From contig NZ_JAMZEC010000001.1 of the NCBI RefSeq assembly GCF_024172185.1, positions 7,099,001 to 7,163,000 of the forward strand: a stretch of 64,000 nucleotides of DNA. The letters run 5' to 3'. The notes below the pieces were generated by a model. That model had not been told where the DNA came from, made no database searches, and worked only from the letters and a program-made list of their open reading frames with translations. This document shows positions 25,165-33,817 of this stretch, piece by piece. Within the stretch, counting starts at the first letter, position 1. Each line of letters begins with the position of its first letter. The DNA is from Nonomuraea roseoviolacea subsp. carminata. GTDB taxonomy: Bacteria; Actinomycetota; Actinomycetes; Streptosporangiales; Streptosporangiaceae. Both the position numbers and the translations under genes were made by a program.

Positions 25165-26469
25165 TCAGCCCCGGTGGGCCAGGTCGGTGGGGCGGGCGAG
25201 GTCGAGGTCGCGGGTCTCCGGCGCGATGGCCAGGCCCACGGCCGTGACGGCCAGCGCGATCACGACGTACACCGACACGGCGAGCGTCGTGCCGTACACG
25301 TCGAGCAGCTTGAGCGCGATGATCGGCGCGATGGCGCCGCCCACGATCCCGGCAAGCTGGTAGCCCATGGAGGCGCCGCTGTAGCGCAGCCGGGTGCTGA
25401 ACAGTTCCGCGATGAACGCCGCCTGCGGCCCGTACATGGCCGCGTGCGTGATCAGCGCGACGACCGCGGCGAGCACGATGAGCGGGAACGAGCGGGTGTC
25501 GAGCAGCGGGAAGAACGCGAACACCCAGATCGCCGCGCCGACGACGCCCGCCAGGTAGACCGGCCGCCGGCCGAGGCGGTCGGACAGGGAGCCGAAGAAC
25601 GGGATCAGGCCCAGTTGCAGGGCCGAGGCGATGAGCACCGCGTTCAGGCCGACGGAGCGGGGCAGGCCGAGCCGGCCGGTCACGTAGACGAGGATGAAGA
25701 CGGTGAAGGTGTAGAAGGCCACGTCCACGCCGATGCGGGCGGTGAAGGCCGACACCAGCGCCCGCGGGTGGGTGCGCACCACCTCGACCAGCGGCATCCG
25801 CGCCGTCCGCCCCTGCTTCTCCACCTCCGCGAACAGCGGCGACTCGGTCACCTTCAGCCGCACCCAGAGCCCGACGACCACCAGCACGCCCGACAGCAGG
25901 AACGGGATCCGCCACCCCCACGACAGGAACGCCGCGTCCGTCATCGTGGCCGACAGCAGCGCCAGCAGCGCGGTGGCCAGCACGAACCCGGCCGGCACTC
26001 CCACCTGGGGCCAGCTCGCGTTGAACCCGCGGCGGCGGTCGTCGGCGTGCTCCAGCGACATGATGACAGCGCCGCCCCACTCGCCGCCCAGCCCGAGCCC
26101 CTGCACGAACCTCAGGACCGCCAGCAGGATCGGGGCGGCGACGCCGATGGTGGCGTAGCCCGGCAGCACGCCGATGAGGAACGTCGAGATCCCCATCACG
26201 AGCAACGTGACCACGAGGACGGTCTTGCGCCCGGCCCGGTCGCCGAAGTGGCCGAAGACGATGCCGCCGAGCGGCCTGGCGACGAACGCGACGGCGTTGG
26301 TGGTCAGGGCGAGCAGGGTGGCGTTGAGCGGTTCCAGGGTCGGGAAGAACAGCTTGCCGAAGACCAGCGTGGCCGCGGTCGTGTACAGGAAGAAGTCGTA
26401 CCACTCCAGGGACGTGCCGACCAGGCTCGCGACGATCACCCGCCGCGCCTGGGAAGTGGAGCCTGCCAT
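25165..26469 (-). CDS. MFS transporter, metabolite:H+ symporter type
   Basis: The 434-residue product has twelve hydrophobic helices and the markers of the metabolite:H+ symporter group (ProP/ShiA/KgtP-like): SLEWYDFFLY at the start, GHFGDRAGRKT in loop 2-3, GLGLGGEWGGA in helix 5 and GSLSDRLGRRP in loop 8-9. Typical substrates are organic acids, osmolytes or aromatic acids. ATG 26469 is preceded by GGGGAG; an upstream in-frame ATG lies in the promoter. It is divergent from a GntR/FadR regulator, its likely controller. Confidence 0.92.
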   Translation of the reverse strand: MAGSTSQARRVIVASLVGTSLEWYDFFLYTTAATLVFGKLFFPTLEPLNATLLALTTNAVAFVARPLGGIVFGHFGDRAGRKTVLVVTLLVMGISTFLIGVLPGYATIGVAAPILLAVLRFVQGLGLGGEWGGAVIMSLEHADDRRRGFNASWPQVGVPAGFVLATALLALLSATMTDAAFLSWGWRIPFLLSGVLVVVGLWVRLKVTESPLFAEVEKQGRTARMPLVEVVRTHPRALVSAFTARIGVDVAFYTFTVFILVYVTGRLGLPRSVGLNAVLIASALQLGLIPFFGSLSDRLGRRPVYLAGVVGAAIWVFAFFPLLDTRSFPLIVLAAVVALITHAAMYGPQAAFIAELFSTRLRYSGASMGYQLAGIVGGAIAPIIALKLLDVYGTTLAVSVYVVIALAVTAVGLAIAPETRDLDLARPTDLAHRG

Positions 26470-26486
26470 CGCTTCGCTCCCCACGG

Positions 26487-26550
26487 TGTTGAAAGGCTTT
26501 GTCTTCAACATAGGAATCGTTGAACAATTCGACAAGAGGTTTGTTCGATG
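26487..26550. promoter_or_regulatory. GTTGAA/TTCAAC inverted repeats between MFS and GntR genes
   Basis: TGTTGAA (26487-26493) and TTCAACA (26504-26510) form one inverted repeat; GAACAA (26522-26527) and TTGTTC (26541-26546) form another, with imperfect extension on both sides. The region is A/T-rich compared with its surroundings and fills the whole 94-bp divergent gap. It is the probable operator for the GntR protein. Confidence 0.5.
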
Positions 26551-26563
26551 ATTAATTGGCGTC

Positions 26564-27244
26564 GTGGACCATGGGGTTGCTGATCTCGAACGAGACCGTT
26601 CGCGCCTGGGGCGCAGCAGCACGGCCGAGCGGGTCGCCGACATCCTGCGCGAGCGCATCAGCGAGGGCTTCTTCGAGCCCGGTCAGCGCCTGTCGGAGGA
26701 GGCGATCTCCGAGGCGCTCGGCGTCTCGCGCAACACCCTGCGGGAGGCGTTCCGGCTCCTCGGCCACGAACGGCTGCTCGACCACCGGCTCAACCGGGGG
26801 GTGTTCGTCCGGATCCTGTCGGCCGAGGACGTCGCCGACCTCTACCGCGTGCGCCGCGTCATCGAGGGCGCGGCCGTGCGCCGCAGCCCCACCCCGCAGG
26901 CGCTGGGGCTGATCAAGGAGGCCGTCGCCGACGCCGAGCGGGCCGCCGCGCGCGACGACTGGCGCGCCGTCGGCACCGCCAACATCCGCTTCCACCAGGC
27001 GCTGGTCACCCTCAACCAGAGCCCGCGGCTGGACGAGGCCATGCGCCAGCTCCTCGCCGAGCTGCGGCTCGTCTTCCACGTCATGAAGAACCCGCGCGAC
27101 TTCCACGAGCCGTTCGTGGAGCGCAACCGCCGCCTGCTGGAGCTGCTGGAGAGCGGGCGCGCGGACGAGGCGGCGGCCTTCCTCGACGGCTACCTCGACC
27201 ACGCCGAGCGGCTGCTCGTGCACGCGTACGAGCCGAACGCCTGA
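26564..27244 (+). CDS. GntR-family regulator, FCD type
   Basis: The 226-residue product has the GntR winged helix (VADILRERISEGFFEPGQRLSEEAISEALGVSRNTLREAFRLL) and a FadR C-terminal (FCD) domain with the acidic/His metal-site pattern. FCD regulators usually sense organic acids, which suits the divergent MFS gene. GTG 26564 was chosen; there is no strong ribosome site, so translation could start slightly further in. Confidence 0.92.
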   Translation: MDHGVADLERDRSRLGRSSTAERVADILRERISEGFFEPGQRLSEEAISEALGVSRNTLREAFRLLGHERLLDHRLNRGVFVRILSAEDVADLYRVRRVIEGAAVRRSPTPQALGLIKEAVADAERAAARDDWRAVGTANIRFHQALVTLNQSPRLDEAMRQLLAELRLVFHVMKNPRDFHEPFVERNRRLLELLESGRADEAAAFLDGYLDHAERLLVHAYEPNA

Positions 27245-27314
27245 CCGGTTCGCCTCAGGCCGAACGCCTGACCGGCGGCCCGCCCGGGGCGGCGCCGGGC
27301 GCTAACGTGCCGTC

Positions 27315-27677
27315 ATGGACAGGCTCTACACGCCCGACGAGGCCCGCGCGCTGCTGCCCGCGATCGTCGAGGACGCCCGCGCGCTCGTCGCCGCCCGCGC
27401 CGACATGACCGAGCTCGCCCACGACCGGCGCACCTCCGGGTCCTCCCCGCTCGGCGGGATCCCCGAGCTCAAGGCGCTGGAGGCGCGCATCGAGGAGATC
27501 CTGAGCGGGTGGGCCGGCCAGGGCCTGGAGATCAAGGGCATCGCGCCCGTCCTCCTCGACTTCCCGGCCGTGCTCGACGGCGTGTCCGTACGGCTGTGCT
27601 GGATCGAGGGCGAGACCGAGCTCGGCTGGTACCACCGCACGGACCTCGGCTTCGCGGGACGCAGGCCGCTGCCGTAG
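27315..27677 (+). CDS. DUF2203-domain protein
   Basis: The 120-residue product begins LYTPDEARALLPAIVEDA and ends VRLCWIEGETELGWYHRTDLGFAGRRPL, the two conserved ends of the DUF2203 family found in actinobacteria, Deinococcus and Thermus. Its function is unknown. It is soluble, with a predicted helical centre. Confidence 0.9.
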   Translation: MDRLYTPDEARALLPAIVEDARALVAARADMTELAHDRRTSGSSPLGGIPELKALEARIEEILSGWAGQGLEIKGIAPVLLDFPAVLDGVSVRLCWIEGETELGWYHRTDLGFAGRRPLP

Positions 27678-27792
27678 CGACGCGCGCCGCGGTAGGCGAC
27701 GACCGCGACGCGCGCCGCGGTCGTGGCCGAGATGTGACCAACCGCGCTTCTCCTGCCGGGATCTAACCGGGGTGAACGGAAGGATCACCGAC

Positions 27793-28836
27793 ATGAGGCG
27801 CATCTCAGCATCCGCGGCATTACTGGCCGCGGCGATCATCGGAGGGACGGCGCTCGCGCCGCTCCCCGCCCAAGCCGCCCACGGGTCCGGCGCAACCCAC
27901 GTCTCCCACGCCTCCCGCACCGTCACCGGCTCGCCGGCGGCCCGGGCGGCGTGGATCCCGTCCTGCGCGGGCAAGAACGGCGACACCCGCGCCTGCGGGC
28001 ACTGGCGGCTGCTCATGGCCGACGGCCGCACGGTCACGGTCCGCGACGCCGCGGTCCACCGGACCGACGCCAAGGGCCGGCCGGTCGGCGACGAGGGCCG
28101 CTTCGCGATCAGCGGCGACGGCCGCGTCCTCGCCTACGAGCGGGCCCGCGACCACCGCGTCGTCGTCCGCGCCGCCGCCGGGGGACCGGTCACGCGGCTG
28201 CCCCGCTCGCTCGTGCCGAAGGGGATCGGCACCGGCGACCTCACCCTGACCCTGTCACCGGCGGGCGACCGGCTCCTCGTGAGCTACGACGACGACCCGG
28301 CCCGCCGCCCCACCAAGGTCGTCACGATCGCCACCGGGAAGGTCACCGAGTTGCCCGCCGCCGAGGACCCCGACGGGTTCAGCGCCGACGGCGACGAGGT
28401 GCTGGCCCACCGCCTCTCCGGCGACAACACCACGGCCCTCGTCGCGCACCGGCTCGGCGGCGGCTCGACGCGCAGGACGCCGCCCCAGGTCGTGGCCAAC
28501 GCCACCACCCTCGCCCTGGCCGCCGACGGCAGGACCGTGGCGGTGCTGATCGACGGCGACGCGGACCTGAAGCGGCCGCCGCGGCTGCGGATCTACGACC
28601 TGGACAGCGGCGAGCTGCACGACACGGTGAAGCTGGCGCTCAAGCCGTCCGCCTCGCCGTACCTCGCCCGGTGGACGGCCGACGGGCGGCTCGTCCTCAC
28701 GACGACGACCGACGACCCGGGAAGGCCGGCGGTGGTACGGGTGCTCACCGCCGACCCCGACACGGGCGAGGTCCGGCAGAACGACAGGTACACCCTCGGC
28801 AAGGACCGGTACGCCTTCTACGTGGCGGGAGAGTGA
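27793..28836 (+). CDS. Secreted beta-propeller-like protein, paralogue of the next gene
   Basis: The 347-residue product has a Sec signal (hydrophobic core about residues 8-22, cleavage near AQAA) and a mature part of repeated beta-strand blocks (ISGDGRVLAYER, LSPAGDRLLVSYDDD, FSADGDEVLA, LAADGRTVAVLIDG), which reads as a WD40/TolB-type propeller. A cysteine pair (SCAGK, RACGHW) near the N-terminus is shared with the neighbour. ATG 27793 has GGAAGGA upstream. No enzyme motif is visible; export and a binding role are inference. Confidence 0.72.
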   Translation: MRRISASAALLAAAIIGGTALAPLPAQAAHGSGATHVSHASRTVTGSPAARAAWIPSCAGKNGDTRACGHWRLLMADGRTVTVRDAAVHRTDAKGRPVGDEGRFAISGDGRVLAYERARDHRVVVRAAAGGPVTRLPRSLVPKGIGTGDLTLTLSPAGDRLLVSYDDDPARRPTKVVTIATGKVTELPAAEDPDGFSADGDEVLAHRLSGDNTTALVAHRLGGGSTRRTPPQVVANATTLALAADGRTVAVLIDGDADLKRPPRLRIYDLDSGELHDTVKLALKPSASPYLARWTADGRLVLTTTTDDPGRPAVVRVLTADPDTGEVRQNDRYTLGKDRYAFYVAGE

Positions 28837-28841
28837 CGTCG

Positions 28842-29918
28842 ATGAGTGACGCGAACGGCAGAGGAACGTTCCCGGCGGGCGCCGCGGCGGGGGCCGCACT
28901 GGGGCTGGCCGTCCTTCTGGCCACACCCGCGACCGCGCTGGCGGCTCCGGTGGCGGCCCCGATGGCGGGTCCGATGACGGCCCCGATGACGGCTCCGGTG
29001 AGCGTCCTCCACGAGCCGCCGCACGCCCACACCGGCCACGGCCAGGACAGCGTCCGGTACGTCTCCATCAAGGGCTGCCCGTCCAAGGGCGGCGAGACGC
29101 GCCCGTGCGGCGCCTGGCGCGTCGTCATGCACAGCGGCGCGCGCGGGACGCTGCCCGACGCCCAGACGATCGCCCGCGACGCCAAGGGCCGGAAGGCGGC
29201 CAACGTGGCCGCGCCCGTCGCGGTCAGCGGCAACGGCCGGCGGCTCGCGTACTTCACCAAGGGCGGCCGCCTGGCCCTGCGCACCCTCGGCGGCGGGGTC
29301 AGCCTGCTCCCGGGGAACGCGCTGCCCAAGGTGGCGCAGTACGAGACCGCTCTCCAGCTCTCCGACGACGGCTCCCGGCTCGCGGTGTCCTTCACCGGCG
29401 ACAAGGCGCGGGACACCCGCGTCTTCGACACCGGGACGGGCGAGCGGATCGGCACGATCCCGGCGGCGTACGAGCTGAAGGGCTTCAGCGCCGACGGCGG
29501 CGAGGTACTGGCCGGGTCGGAGGACGACGAGGGCTCGCAGATCCTCGTCGCCTACAGCGACTCGGGACAGGAGCTGGCCCGCGTCACGCCCCCGCAGGTC
29601 ATCGCCTCGAACGGGCCGCAGGCGCTGTCCGGCGACGGCCGCACGGTCGCCGCGCTCGCCGCCAAGCGGCGGCTGGCCCTGTACGACATGGCGACCGACC
29701 AGGTGACGGCCCGGCTGAAGGTGAAACTGCCGGCCGGCGACGTCGAGATGGTCGACTGGACGGGGCCGTCGCAGGTCACGGTGCACCTGGTGGACTACAA
29801 GGCCAAGGGCTACACGGTGTCGATCGCGCAGATCGACACCGGCACGGGCAAGGTCACGATCAGGGACCGGTACGCGCTGCTGAAGGACACCTTCGTCTTC
29901 GCCGCGTGCGGCGGGTGA
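28842..29918 (+). CDS. Secreted beta-propeller-like protein, paralogue of the previous gene
   Basis: The 358-residue product has a signal peptide, then an Ala/Pro/Met-rich stretch with repeats of the type APMAGPMTAPMTAP, and a mature domain with the same propeller blocks as its neighbour (VSGNGRRLAYF, LSDDGSRLAVSFTG, FSADGGEVLAG, LSGDGRTVAALA). The same cysteine pair appears (GCPSK, RPCGAW). It begins five bases after the upstream stop, or overlaps it if GTG 28833 is used, so the two are one operon and arose by tandem duplication. Confidence 0.72.
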   Translation: MSDANGRGTFPAGAAAGAALGLAVLLATPATALAAPVAAPMAGPMTAPMTAPVSVLHEPPHAHTGHGQDSVRYVSIKGCPSKGGETRPCGAWRVVMHSGARGTLPDAQTIARDAKGRKAANVAAPVAVSGNGRRLAYFTKGGRLALRTLGGGVSLLPGNALPKVAQYETALQLSDDGSRLAVSFTGDKARDTRVFDTGTGERIGTIPAAYELKGFSADGGEVLAGSEDDEGSQILVAYSDSGQELARVTPPQVIASNGPQALSGDGRTVAALAAKRRLALYDMATDQVTARLKVKLPAGDVEMVDWTGPSQVTVHLVDYKAKGYTVSIAQIDTGTGKVTIRDRYALLKDTFVFAACGG

Positions 29919-29959
29919 CGGAGGCGTCCACCGGCGCCGGGCGGGCATACGCTGCGGGC

Positions 29960-30673
29960 GTGAAGGTTCACTCCACGAAGGCGATGGCGGCGCGGGCGGT
30001 CGACCTGTGCGTGGTGCTGCTGTACGGGGAGCCGCCCGGCGGGCCGTCGGGCGGGTCGTCGGGCGGGTCGCCCGGGGGGCCGTCGGGTGGGTCGCCCGGC
30101 AGGCCCTCCGTGGAGGCGGTCGCGGAGGTGCTGCGGGCGCACGGCGAGACGGTCGTCCCGGTCCCGGTCGCCGGCCCGCGCGGCGGGGGAACGCCTCCCG
30201 AGCCTCAGGAGGAGCGGACTCCGGGGACTCCCGCGTCTCCCGGGGCGGGGAGCGGCGGGGTGGCGATGAGCCCGTGCCTCTCGGCGGACGACGTCGCCGC
30301 GATGGGGGAGGCGGCGGCCCGGCTGGTGGAGGTGTTCGCCGCCCCCGGGCCCGACGAGGCCGCCCGGCTGCTGAACCAGGTGCTGGACGACACCGCCCGG
30401 GCGCCCCGGCTCACCCGCCACGGCGGCACGAGCCCGTGGCACCTGCACGTGGACAGCCGGGACGACGCGCCGTGGGCGGAGTGGTTCCTGTCGTCGTCGG
30501 CGCTGGCGCTGGCGGTGCTGCTGGCCGACCTCCAGCGCGTGCCCGGCGGGCTGTGCGCCTCGCCCGGCTGCCGCCGGCCGTATCTCGACCTCGGGGGCGG
30601 CAGCCCGCGCCGCTACTGCAGCGCGCGCTGCGCCACCCGCGAGCGCGTCGCCGCCCACCGGGCCCGCGCCTGA
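29960..30673 (+). CDS. CGNR zinc-finger protein (ABATE-type regulator)
   Basis: The 237-residue product ends with a CGNR-type zinc finger (CASPGCRRPYLD, RRYCSARCATRERVAAHR), the DNA-binding end of ABATE/DUF1470 proteins thought to act as stress-linked regulators. The middle matches the ABATE helical domain (WHLHVDS, WAEWFLSSSALALAVLL). A Gly/Ser/Pro repeat region (residues about 28-52, encoded by 12-bp repeats) is inserted in the N-terminal half and is not normal for the family. GTG 29960 was chosen. Confidence 0.85.
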   Translation: MKVHSTKAMAARAVDLCVVLLYGEPPGGPSGGSSGGSPGGPSGGSPGRPSVEAVAEVLRAHGETVVPVPVAGPRGGGTPPEPQEERTPGTPASPGAGSGGVAMSPCLSADDVAAMGEAAARLVEVFAAPGPDEAARLLNQVLDDTARAPRLTRHGGTSPWHLHVDSRDDAPWAEWFLSSSALALAVLLADLQRVPGGLCASPGCRRPYLDLGGGSPRRYCSARCATRERVAAHRARA

Positions 30674-30685
30674 CCGGGCGCGGCC

Positions 30686-32188
30686 TCAGGGGAGGGTGAG
30701 CCGGTCCACCACCGAGCGGATCGCCTTCTGCAGGCCGGCGTCGCCGGGCAGTTCCTGGACGAAGTACCACCAGAAGGCGCCGCCGAGGCTGCGCGGGTAG
30801 CCCAGGGAGGCGGCGTAGTAGTGCGCGGCGACGGCGCGCCGCCCCGCGAGCGGGTCGCTCTTGTCGAAGGCCCAGAACGCCTTGGTGGTGTCGTGGCTCC
30901 AGTAGTCCAGCTCGCCGACCGCCACCTTCTGGTGCGGGAACTCCGCCTGCAGCGCCCGCATGACCTGGTCGAAGGCGAGGCCCATGGGTGCGTCCTCCAC
31001 GTACGTGGACAGGGTGACCACGTCGATGTTCTTCCTGGTCGAGGCGGGCAGGTTGGCGCGCGCCCAGGTGAAGGTGGACCACCGGGCGTCATCGGTGCCG
31101 AGCTGCCAGTAGAGCGTGAGGACCACCTTGGCGCCCTTGGAGCGCACGTAGGCGGCGGCGTCGGCGATCTTGTTCTTGATGCGGTCGTCGCCGGCGACGC
31201 GCTTGTCCAGGCAGTCGCCCTTGGCGTCGGTGCGGCTGTCGACCCAGCAGCCGTTGACCTCGTTGGCCACCTCCCACGCCTCGACGTCGGGGTAGGCGTC
31301 GACGTAGGCCTTGACCCTGGCGAGGTACTCCGCTCGTGTGTAGCGGCTGGCGAAGGTGGAGTCGATCGGCTGGCCGATCACGTGCAGGCCCGCGGCGCGG
31401 GCCGCCTTCACGGCGCCGCGGTAGTGCTCGACGTTCCCGTGATCCGCGATCGGGTCGAAGACGATCCTGACCCAGCCGTACGGCTGCGTGTGCGTCCTGG
31501 CGAGGGCGGCCCAGTCCGGGTGCGACTTGATGTCGTCGACCGTGAGGCCGATCCACGGCCGGGTGTCGCGGGCTCGGGCGTAGGCCGGGCCGTACTCGCT
31601 GAGCAGCAGGTCGTTGGCCGTGTTGACCGCGTTCAGCGCGCGCTGGCCGTACTTGCCGCGGCCGGCGTCGGTCGTCGCGGCGTCGGCCGCGTCCAGGTTG
31701 GCGACGGCGTCGGCCAGGGCGGCGGTGAACGCCGCCGAGCGGACGTAGTCGGGCCGCGCGGCCAGTGCCGCGTCCAGCCGCCGCTTGGCGTCCTCGGCCG
31801 CCTGCTGGTTGAACACCAGGGTCCCGCCGGTTCTGAACCCGGCGCCGCCGTTGTCGACGACGACCGTCGAGAAGCCGCGGCTGGTCGGCCAGTTCACGGC
31901 GAACGCCACGGCCTTGCGGGGGACGTCGAAGCGCCACCGGGCGGGCGAGCCGCCCTTGTAGAGCGGATACCCCTGGACGTCCTCCAGCGTGACCGGGTCG
32001 ACCAGGGCGTCGCTGTCGGAACCGCCGCTGCCGTGCATCACGGCCTTGGCCTGGGTCGCGCTGAGCTCGGTGCCGTTGCCCGCGGTGTCGTAGAACTTCA
32101 GGACCACGGTGCCGCTCGCGGCGTGGGCGGCGGGGGTGACTCCCAGGCCGGCGGCGAGAGCGGCGAGGACGAGTACGACACGTTTCAT
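30686..32188 (-). CDS. Secreted glycoside hydrolase-like TIM-barrel protein
   Basis: The 500-residue product has a Sec signal (MKRVVLVLAALAAGLG, cleavage near AHA), a beta-sandwich-like N-terminal third and a C-terminal barrel. WEVANEVNG fits the acid/base Asn-Glu motif of clan GH-A enzymes, and VAVGELDYWS offers the nucleophile glutamate on a late strand. No specific GH family was recognised. It would act outside the cell on a polysaccharide. ATG 32188 places the signal at the N-terminus. Confidence 0.75.
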   Translation of the reverse strand: MKRVVLVLAALAAGLGVTPAAHAASGTVVLKFYDTAGNGTELSATQAKAVMHGSGGSDSDALVDPVTLEDVQGYPLYKGGSPARWRFDVPRKAVAFAVNWPTSRGFSTVVVDNGGAGFRTGGTLVFNQQAAEDAKRRLDAALAARPDYVRSAAFTAALADAVANLDAADAATTDAGRGKYGQRALNAVNTANDLLLSEYGPAYARARDTRPWIGLTVDDIKSHPDWAALARTHTQPYGWVRIVFDPIADHGNVEHYRGAVKAARAAGLHVIGQPIDSTFASRYTRAEYLARVKAYVDAYPDVEAWEVANEVNGCWVDSRTDAKGDCLDKRVAGDDRIKNKIADAAAYVRSKGAKVVLTLYWQLGTDDARWSTFTWARANLPASTRKNIDVVTLSTYVEDAPMGLAFDQVMRALQAEFPHQKVAVGELDYWSHDTTKAFWAFDKSDPLAGRRAVAAHYYAASLGYPRSLGGAFWWYFVQELPGDAGLQKAIRSVVDRLTLP

Positions 32189-32401
32189 GCGGCCGGCTCC
32201 TATCGACGGACGGAAGAGTATGCCTATTTGGGGCTTTTGTCGCATTGATCTCCGCGCCTGTCCGCCGAGGACGCGGTGGTCACACTCTCCCACTCGGCTC
32301 CGTCATGTGGTCGGGAGCGCGATCGCGCCGGCGAGACCCGCTCTCATCCCCGCGCGATGCGCGAGGATCTTTCGAGTGACGCAAGTGGAGAAGAGGAACA
32401 C

Positions 32402-33715
32402 ATGACGAGCGAGAACCTGCGGGATGTCGTCAGGGGAAGGGTTCTTCTCCCCGGTGACAGCGGCTTCGCGGAGGCGAGCGGTGCGTGGACGGTGGGCGTG
32501 CCGCAGCCGGTGTCCGCGGTCGTCGAGGCCGAGGACGCGGCGGACGTGGCGGCCCTGGTGCGCCACGCCCGCGACGCGGGGCTGACGATCGCCGCCCAGC
32601 CCTCGGGCCACGGCGCCTCGGGCGACGTGGAGGGCGTCATCCTGCTGCGCACCGGTCGCCTGGACGGCGTCGAGGTGGACCCGGCCGCGCGGGTCGCCCG
32701 CGTGGGCGCCGGCGCGCGGTGGGGCCGGGTGCTCGCCGAGACCGGCGCGCACGGCCTGGCGGGTCTGGCGGGCAGCTCTCCCGTGGTGAGCGTGGGCGGG
32801 TTCGTGGCCGGGGGCGGGCTGTCGTGGTTCAGCCGCGCGCACGGCTGGGCCGCCGACTCCGTGCGCGCCTTCGAGGTCGTGGACGCCGGAGGCGAGCAGG
32901 TCCGGGTGACCGCCGAGTCCGACGCCGACCTGTTCTGGGCCCTGCGGGGCGGCGGCGGGGACTTCGCCCTGATCACCGCCGTCGAGCTGGAGCTGTTCCC
33001 GCTGCCGCTCCTGTACGGCGGGCGGCTGGTGTGGCCGGGGGAGCGCACCGGTGAGGTGTTCGAGGCGTTCCGCCAGGTCACGGCGGGCGCGCCGGGGGAG
33101 CTGTCGGTGTGGGTCAACCGGGTGCAGCCGCCGCCTCCCGCCCCCGCGATCGTCACGATGGACGTGACGTACCTGGGGAGCGAGGAGGAGGCCAGGGACC
33201 TGCTGGCGCCGTTCGAGAAGATCGGCGGCGTGCTGTCCGACAACCGTTCGATCATGGACGTCGCCCGCCTGGGCGGCATCGCCGACGAGCCGGTCGATCC
33301 GAGCCCCGCGCTGCCGCGGGCGGAACTGCTGACCGGCGTGGACGACGCGGTGCTGGAGGCCCTCACGTCCGAGCCGGTGGCGCCGCTGCTGAACCTCCAC
33401 GTCCGGCACCTGGGCGGGGCGCTGGCCAAGGCCGACCCCGCCGGGGGCGCGGGCGGCGCGGTGGCCGAGCCGTACCTGCTGAACCTGCTCGGGCTGCGGC
33501 TGCCCGGGCTCGCCGAGGCGGTGCCGGCCAGCCAGGAGGAGATCGTGCGGCGGCTCGGGGAGCGGGTCAGCGGGCGCAAGCCGTACACGTTCCTGGTTCC
33601 GAGTGAGGACGCCGCCCAGGCGTTCCCCGCCGAGACGCTCACGCGGCTGCGGGAGATCAAGAAGTCGCGCGACCCGGGGCAGGTGTTCCGCGCCAACTTC
33701 CCGGTCCTGGGCTGA
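32402..33715 (+). CDS. FAD-binding (PCMH/BBE) oxidoreductase
   Basis: The 437-residue product has a PCMH-type FAD domain (AQPSGHGASGDVEGVILLRT, GAGARWGRVLAETG, VSVGGFVAGGGLSWFSR) and a C-terminal BBE-like end (DPGQVFRANFPV). The histidine in SGHGA is where the family attaches FAD covalently; the second-attachment cysteine is not evident. Substrates of relatives include sugars, alkaloids and polyketides. ATG 32402 follows a GAGGAA ribosome site. Confidence 0.9.
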   Translation: MTSENLRDVVRGRVLLPGDSGFAEASGAWTVGVPQPVSAVVEAEDAADVAALVRHARDAGLTIAAQPSGHGASGDVEGVILLRTGRLDGVEVDPAARVARVGAGARWGRVLAETGAHGLAGLAGSSPVVSVGGFVAGGGLSWFSRAHGWAADSVRAFEVVDAGGEQVRVTAESDADLFWALRGGGGDFALITAVELELFPLPLLYGGRLVWPGERTGEVFEAFRQVTAGAPGELSVWVNRVQPPPPAPAIVTMDVTYLGSEEEARDLLAPFEKIGGVLSDNRSIMDVARLGGIADEPVDPSPALPRAELLTGVDDAVLEALTSEPVAPLLNLHVRHLGGALAKADPAGGAGGAVAEPYLLNLLGLRLPGLAEAVPASQEEIVRRLGERVSGRKPYTFLVPSEDAAQAFPAETLTRLREIKKSRDPGQVFRANFPVLG

Positions 33716-33817
33716 GGGCGGCCTCTCGTCGGGCGGCGGCGTGACCCTTCACCGAGGGGTCACGCCGCCCGCCTTCCGCGCGCTTGTCAGGAGGGGCGCT
33801 GTGCCTCCTCGCGCTCG

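Noticed and set aside
29105..29959. Upstream extension of the CGNR gene
   Set aside because: It is a shifted-frame shadow of the second propeller gene; the Gly/Arg-rich content matches no family.
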